From Hypomesus transpacificus (lineage: Eukaryota; Chordata; Actinopteri; Osmeriformes; Osmeridae), in contig NC_061071.1 of the NCBI RefSeq assembly GCF_021917145.1, positions 6,494,080 to 6,558,079 on the forward strand: 64,000 bases of DNA, given 5' to 3'. Position 1 is the stretch's first letter, and each line of letters starts with the position of its first letter. The translations under genes were made by a program, and so were the position numbers. A model generated the notes under the pieces. That model was not told the origin of the DNA. It saw only the letters and a list, made by a program, of their open reading frames with translations, and ran no database searches. Positions 58,570 through 64,000 of the stretch are shown one piece after another.

Positions 58570-60467
58570 ATACAGAATGAGTCTGACTAGTACTTCATCA
58601 CTTAATTTATTCTAAATTAACTAAACCAAAAAAGCCCCACAAACAGAACAGAATATTTAACTCGCATGAAGAAAAAAAACATAAAATTGTGCCTATAGAA
58701 CTTCAGTTTCTTTCTCAAATTGGCGCATATCGCCGACCCCCGATAGGCCTATATCTGTTATAGTCCCGATAAATTAGTCTGCCTCTAATTCAGATCACAC
58801 ACTGAACACAGGCCCCACTGACAACTGTGTGTCATGAAAGGAGAAGCGTGACCTGGGTGGAACCAGCAGTCAGGATGCACCACCCAGGAGTGCATCACTG
58901 TGATTCCCCCTCCAGAGTCGCGGCTTAACCCAACGAGAGGGGGGGCAAAGACCGGCCACGCTCGGCTGACAAGTGGCCAGTGTTTACTGTGACACTTCTG
59001 GAAGCTTGCAGCGCCGTCTCAGCCCCCCCCTGCACTCTTAACTCCTCCCCCACCCCCTCTCTCTCTACCTCCTACCCATGCTGGTGCTTTGGGTGTCCCC
59101 GGTGGAGGCGGGGGTGGGGGAGGGATGTTCCGGCTCACGGCCGTGTCAGGATGATTGGGCGTCCGAGCTCTGAGTGACAGCGGAGAGAGAGAGAGAACGG
59201 CCTGGGGCGGCAGTATCTGTGTGTGACGCACAGCCTCTCCAGGGACGCGAGCCCGTAAGCACTTTTGAAGGTCACCGACTCTCTCTGTGCCTCTCTGTCG
59301 CCCCGTCTTCTTGTCTCCCTCTGTCGTTTGTCCCTCGCTCTTTCTCTCCGTCCATCTCTCCCCCCCGGTCCCCCCCCCCGGCGGCGCCGTCTCTCTCCCT
59401 CCTCCTCGGCGCCTCTCGGCGCTTCTCTTGTTTCTAGAAATCTCTCTCTCCTCCGTCTCTGCCTTTCACTTTCTCCCTCCTGCACTTTCTACTTTCCCCC
59501 GCTCCTCACTGTCTTTCTTCTCCCGCTCTTTTTTCCCTCTCCATGTTGTACCACCCCCCCCCTCCTCCTCCAGCCATCCTCCTCCCCACCCTCAAGCCAC
59601 CCTCAATCCCCCCCCTCTCTCCCCACCCTCCAGCCCCCTTCTCTCCCCCATCCTCCAGCCCCCAAAATAGAAAACGCCCGAAGCTTGTTGTTCTCCAGTG
59701 AAGGAGTGGCTACCTGCCTGGGTTTGTTTGATGTGCTCCTTATTAGGCCGGGGGGCCTTATGGTACTGCCAGTCTCCTCTCCCTTCTCTCTCTCCTCCCT
59801 CCCCCCTATTTCTCTCTCTCTCTCCTTCCTATCTTACTCTCCCTCCAGCGCCATAAGTCGTGTGTTTATAGACTCATTTAACATGGCACCGTGCTCCTCT
59901 CGGGGTGTTGCTGAATAATTCAAGACGTTTAGGATGAATAAGAAATGCTCATGAGAAGGGAGAGGCACTCGGCGTGATGGAGAACAGGGTCCCACGTGGG
60001 CGAGAGAGAGAGAGGGAGAGAGAGGGAGAGAGAGGGAGAGAGAGGGAGAGAGAGGGAGAGAGGGAGGGAGAGGGAGAGAGAGGGAGAGAGAGGGAGAGAG
60101 AGGGAGAGAGAGGGAGAGAGAGGGAGAGAGAGACCCATTCCTTGATTGCATTTATTTATACATGTTGAATTGTGAAACACAACATACACACAGACGCAGA
60201 CACGCACACAACTTGGCGTGTCAGCCAACCAGGAACGCCTGCATCCTGAGGATAACCGAGACACGCGACAGATGTCTAACAACATCTGTCTGGCCAGTCA
60301 CACACACACACACACACACACAGACTAGCTTCTAAGAAAAATGACCCACATCTCCCCACACACACAATGCACCAACCGCAAACAAAGTCCCGGCGCTAGT
60401 GGTGGCGCTAGCCTTACCCTCTAACCCCGCCCTGACCCCCCCCCCCCCCCGTGTGTTTGTCCCCCAG
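58570..60467. other. Region upstream of the nck2 coding exon
   Basis: There is a CpG- and CT-rich stretch (59000-59680), then a unique segment (59680-59960), a GA minisatellite (60001-60133) and a CA repeat (60297-60322). The polypyrimidine tract and acceptor for the nck2 exon (CCCCCAG, ending 60467) close the interval. A non-coding nck2 exon could lie around 59160-59255, but the evidence is weak. Confidence 0.5.
60001..60133. repeat. GA-rich minisatellite, 8-base unit
   Basis: Units of GAGAGAGG/GAGAGGGA are repeated about 16 times. The reading frames on both strands are artefacts of the array. Confidence 0.95.
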
Positions 60468-60484
60468 AGGCGACTCCATGAAAG

Positions 60485-60710
60485 ATGACGGAGGAGGTGA
60501 TAGTTGTAGCCAAGTGGGACTACACGGCCCAGCAGGACCAGGAGCTGGACATCAGGAAGAACGAGCGCCTGTGGCTGCTGGACGACTCCAAGACGTGGTG
60601 GCGTGTCCGCAACGCCGCCAACCTGACGGGCTACGTGCCGTCCAACTACGTGGAGCGCAAGAACAGCCTGAAGAAGGGCTCGCTGGTCAAGAACCTGAAG
60701 GACACCCTCG
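60485..60710 (+). CDS. nck2: NCK adaptor protein 2, first coding exon (partial gene)
   Basis: NCK2 is a cytoplasmic adaptor with three SH3 domains and one SH2 domain. It links phosphotyrosine receptors to actin regulators such as N-WASP and PAK. This exon starts after an acceptor at 60467 and runs to a CTCG|GTAAGT donor (60710/60711). It encodes 75 residues plus one base. Residues about 5-58 form SH3 domain 1, with AKWDYTAQ (RT loop), the WW pair in TWWRVRN and the PSNYVE end. [20 protein letters not shown] and [16 protein letters not shown] match NCK2 rather than NCK1 (KFDY, NSARKAS). The remaining exons lie beyond position 64000. An upstream in-frame ATG is not needed because the start fits the family exactly. 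Confidence 0.97.
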
Positions 60711-60744
60711 GTAAGTTCCTTCCATGAGGCTGTGAGGGGGGAGG

Positions 60745-60745
60745 T

Positions 60746-60777
<32 letters not shown>

Positions 60778-60778
60778 G
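60745..60778. repeat. Poly-G tract in nck2 intron
   Basis: About 30 consecutive G bases lie 35 bases after the nck2 donor. A tract of this length is unstable and may be a sequencing or assembly weak point. Confidence 0.95.
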
Positions 60779-62540
60779 GAAGTGGGAGGTGAAGGCTCAT
60801 CTGTTTGTCGCATGGTCCACACAAGTCCAAACCTGTTTTCAGGGTTTGAGATATTTGGAACTGCGGCTCTTGGGTGTTGACCTCGTAGGCCAAGTCCCTT
60901 CAGGGATGTTTTGGGAAGTTGGTTCAAGATCCGTGCAGCAGCCGAAGTGGTGCAGGGCCAGAGCTGTGATGCTGCGTCTACTCAGCTATACGGAGTATAG
61001 CCACCCTAGAGGAAAGGGGAGGGGAAGATGACTTGCCATATATAACCTCTTAAATTTGAGCTAGATTCAAGCTCGACAGAACTAGCCAGCAGCCTATGTT
61101 CAAATAATGTTATTTCCCAGTGGTTCATTTTGTGGAAATGGTTCTTCGACTGCGAAGAGCCGCGAACCTCACATCGACTTATGCGTAGTATCACCGGCGC
61201 ACTCTTTTAAACGTTGTTTATCAACCCGACTTGATTTATGCGTCGGGATCGCTTGGGAACCTTCTAAAAGTCACTGTTTACCCACCTACCCAGACACCAC
61301 TACACCAGTGCTGTTGGCAGTGTGGTGGCGGAGTGTTTAACCCGTGAGAGGGCTTGTGGTTGTCCTCTGCCCCAGCCGTGCCACCCTGCAGCTCAGCCCC
61401 ATCACGGCCTCCGTGCGGACGCACTGCTCTTTGAGAACCATCGCACCGTGCACTAATGAGCTCCCCTCAGCAACAGCTCCTCCAGGAGGTCAGCGTCGAA
61501 AGGCTTATCAAACGAGGTGGTGGTGGTGGTGGTGGTGGGGGTGGGGAAGGGGGGATGAGGGAGGGAGGCGAGTGGATGGTAGCTGGTCTCTCAGGCTATT
61601 CATTACGGGCTAGGTGAAGTCTCGGGATCGAACGTCTGGAGGTTCCTCTCAGAGCCGAGGGGGTGTTAATGAGGCTTGAAGAGCCAGAGAAAGGCCTGGC
61701 TCGAGACCTGCTCGGATTAGAACGCCTCGTCCGGAACGCTACGCCGGCGCTGAAGCTAATTAATGAACCTCCGTAAGTGGATACTGGGGACGGCCTTGGC
61801 ATTTTGATCAGTTCCAGATGCGCGCTTGGAGGAGGTGGAGGAAGCAGTAAACAAGAGTTTGAAGATGATTCCAAATGTCAGGTTTAATGCCGAACAGTGT
61901 TATGAAATTCATCTTCCTCTTCAGCTGGTATACCTAAAAACTAGTTTATGGATTATTGATTTAACTGTTACTGCTCGTGAGTGACGGGGTGTACAGGAGG
62001 TGGTGTTCATGTAGGACACATGGAGAGAGACTGATGCCACATGTTAAGGGACTTTTGACAGGATGGTTGTTGTGTTGTTGTTGTGTCAGTACTTGACCTC
62101 TGACCTCAGTTTGGGTCAAATATAGCTTCTCTAAGCTAGGGCGGATTTGAACTCAGCTAAGCGTGTCAAACTTCAGTTTGATGAAGAATAAATACAAATT
62201 TGGACCTCGTTGGTGGGATTTGGCCATCGTTCAGGATTTCTTTTCTTCGTTTTGAAGTAGACTGTTAAAAATAGCCTTGTTGACTCCTCCGCCCTCCAAA
62301 GCTATCCCTCAACGACGTCAGGCTCTTTCAACTTGTGGAACTCGTCCGTCCGTCCGTCGCTCACTGTCAGTGGAATGCACCCTGTGACCTCCAACTTGCC
62401 TCGACGTGTCAAGCAGCTCCTAGAAGAGCGAGAGGTTAAGGGCCACGTGTTCTCTGGTGGTACGCTAACGCTACAGGCTAACACCGGAGAGTACACTTGC
62501 TAACGTGCCACATTCTGAAGAGTGACACGCTCACCCAAAG

Positions 62541-62615
62541 TCGAAAAAGAAACTCTTATTCTTTGAAAAAGAAACTCTTATTCTTTGAAAAAGAAACTCT
62601 TATTCTTTGAAAAAA
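62541..62615. repeat. Three-copy 24-base tandem array
   Basis: A unit containing GAAAAAGAAACTCTTATTCT occurs three times in succession with no visible differences. It is intronic. Confidence 0.95.
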
Positions 62616-64000
62616 TGCTTCTCCAAGTTGAAAAGTGTCCTCTTTGTGCTCTGTCTTTGGACTGATCCAGGAGTGTCGTAGATAAGACCTCAGGGTTAAT
62701 AAATAACAGCAATACACAAACGGTGACGGTTCCCAAATCAATGTAGCCGCCGACCAGGAGCTGCCAGTGATAAATAAATAGAATCCTGACAGAATTTCAG
62801 GGATTAAGGGAGGGAGGGAGCGAGGGAGGGAGGGTGCTGGGAGGGAGGGTGCAGGGAGGGAGGGTGCTGGGGGGGAGGGGGGGCACTCTTTGTTCCCATG
62901 CAGGAGCCAGCTCAGTGATGAGATAATCTTGTCAGCGCTGGCGAGAGACAAAGTACTTTAAGACAGAGGCATGGCCACTCCGGCGGGCCGGCTGTAGTGA
63001 TGGAGTGGCACGGCTCTTAGTGAGCTCGCCGCTCCTCCCGTGCACCCTGGGAGATGAAGTGTCAGAGCGTGATTGTTAGTGTCCAGGGCTCCGTACTGTG
63101 AATTCCTGACACTCCAAATACCATCAGGCTGACATTGTCTTTCCTGCTATCAGTCTCTGAGCGTGCTCACCATGCTAGAGACAAACACACCATGCCGTGT
63201 GCACGTTTGCGGCCTGTCTAGCAAAACAAAGCAACATACAAATGGTGGTTTAATCAGATGAGTGGATTCAACACTAATTCTTGTGGAATAATCATGGTGT
63301 CTAATCGGGGTGCTAATCAGTACGGCTTAGAGCAGGGGTGTCAAACTCAATTTCACTCAGGGCAACACCGGGGGAATGAGAATGACATCAGGGGGCCGGA
63401 TATATGCGTATGTGTCTACATCCCACCTCTCTTTAAGTTGTCTGCATATCAAGTCAACTTTCCTTTCTCGTGCAGATTTTCCAGATTTGGCCCCAGGGCC
63501 TTGATTTGGACCTCTGGCATTTGTGCTTTGACTTGTATCTCTCTGGATTGAACTCGACAACTTAACGACGCCTGTCTGTTCCCCCCCCCCCTCCCCTCAT
63601 CCAGTGAGAACTGTCGCCACGCCACAGGTCCCTATTGCGCCTCGGCGTTAACGCATCGCCAAGGGTCGGTAGCTACTCTTTGTCCGTCCTGGGAGTTCCC
63701 CGCGGAACGTTTGAGATGCGCTCGCCGGTACCAGGTGGAATTCCTGGAGTGGCGGAGATCCGTGGCGGCGTGGCGTTCTGAGCCGGGAACAGACGGGGGA
63801 GACGGCCCGCGTCGAGGCGGCTCTGGCTGTGACTCCTCACACGACAGATCGTCAGAGGGGGTTTTCTACCTCAAAGGGATCATCTGGGAGATAAGCGAGC
63901 GCTCCTCTTTATCCCCCTCGCCATCTCTCCAGCTCTCATAACCTCCCTCGTTCTTTCAGCGAGCACTCGGAGAGGATTCCTTCCCCCCCTCCCTTCAGCC

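Larger units (their letters stand above)
60711..64000. other. Intron of nck2
   Basis: The intron continues to the end of the window. It holds a GGT array (about 61517-61540), a 24-base tandem array (62541-62615), a GGGAGGGA-rich stretch (62808-62880) and a C-run near 63580. The next NCK2 coding segment is not present. No other gene is recognised. Confidence 0.65.

Noticed and set aside
63711-63941. 76-residue + strand frame near the window end
   Set aside because: It does not match the second coding segment expected for NCK2 and is in GC-rich intronic sequence.

Overview
The window is nuclear DNA from a ray-finned (teleost) fish. The genes have many short exons with GT/AG junctions and vertebrate-type proteins. 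The intergenic DNA is full of fish-type transposons, V-SINE-like retroposons and CA/GA microsatellites. The species cannot be fixed from the sequence.

Layout. (1) 0.1-2.6 kb, + strand: a complete five-exon gene for the cyclic neuropeptide precursor urotensin II-related peptide 2 (urp2), with a TATA box, the mature peptide VCFWKYCSQN and two polyA signals. (2) 4.4-12.9 kb, - strand: a chloride intracellular channel (CLIC) gene, most like CLIC6/parchorin, tail to tail with urp2. It has two alternative first coding exons: a short one (21 codons, 5871-5933) and a giant acidic one (875 codons, 10195-12819). Both end in an -xVK module in phase 0 and join the same five CLIC exons. A perfect 23-base minisatellite, a GA microsatellite and a SINE split by a transposon lie in the intron of the long form. 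(3) 14.4-16.9 kb, - strand: fhl2, a 279-residue protein of four and a half LIM domains, in five coding exons. (4) 16.9-36.6 kb: about 20 kb of mostly transposon-derived DNA. It holds V-SINEs, a 1.2-kb inverted-repeat element, a hairpin MITE, a Harbinger-like element with a hAT-like element nested in it, a broken partial copy of dph3, and a pair of inverted arms of about 350 bases. (5) 36.7-39.0 kb, + strand: a secreted 551-residue protein resembling SE-cephalotoxin, coded in one exon. (6) 39.3-40.5 kb: two adjacent MITE-like elements. (7) 40.8-41.9 kb, + strand: intact three-exon dph3 (diphthamide biosynthesis zinc protein). (8) 42-60.4 kb: the long 5' region of nck2, with a candidate CRE-bearing first exon near 43.3-43.5 kb, a V-SINE, a Gly/Arg-rich transposase relic and a nearly intact Tc1-like transposon with one nonsense codon. 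(9) 60.47-60.71 kb, + strand: the first coding exon of nck2 (first SH3 domain); the rest lies beyond the window.

fhl2 and nck2 are also neighbours on human 2q12, so the window keeps an old vertebrate linkage with the cephalotoxin-like gene, dph3 and many transposons between them. The genes are functionally independent: a neuropeptide, a chloride-channel/glutaredoxin-fold protein, a LIM scaffold, a secreted toxin-family homologue, a translation-factor modification protein and an SH2/SH3 adaptor. Nothing suggests an operon-like system.
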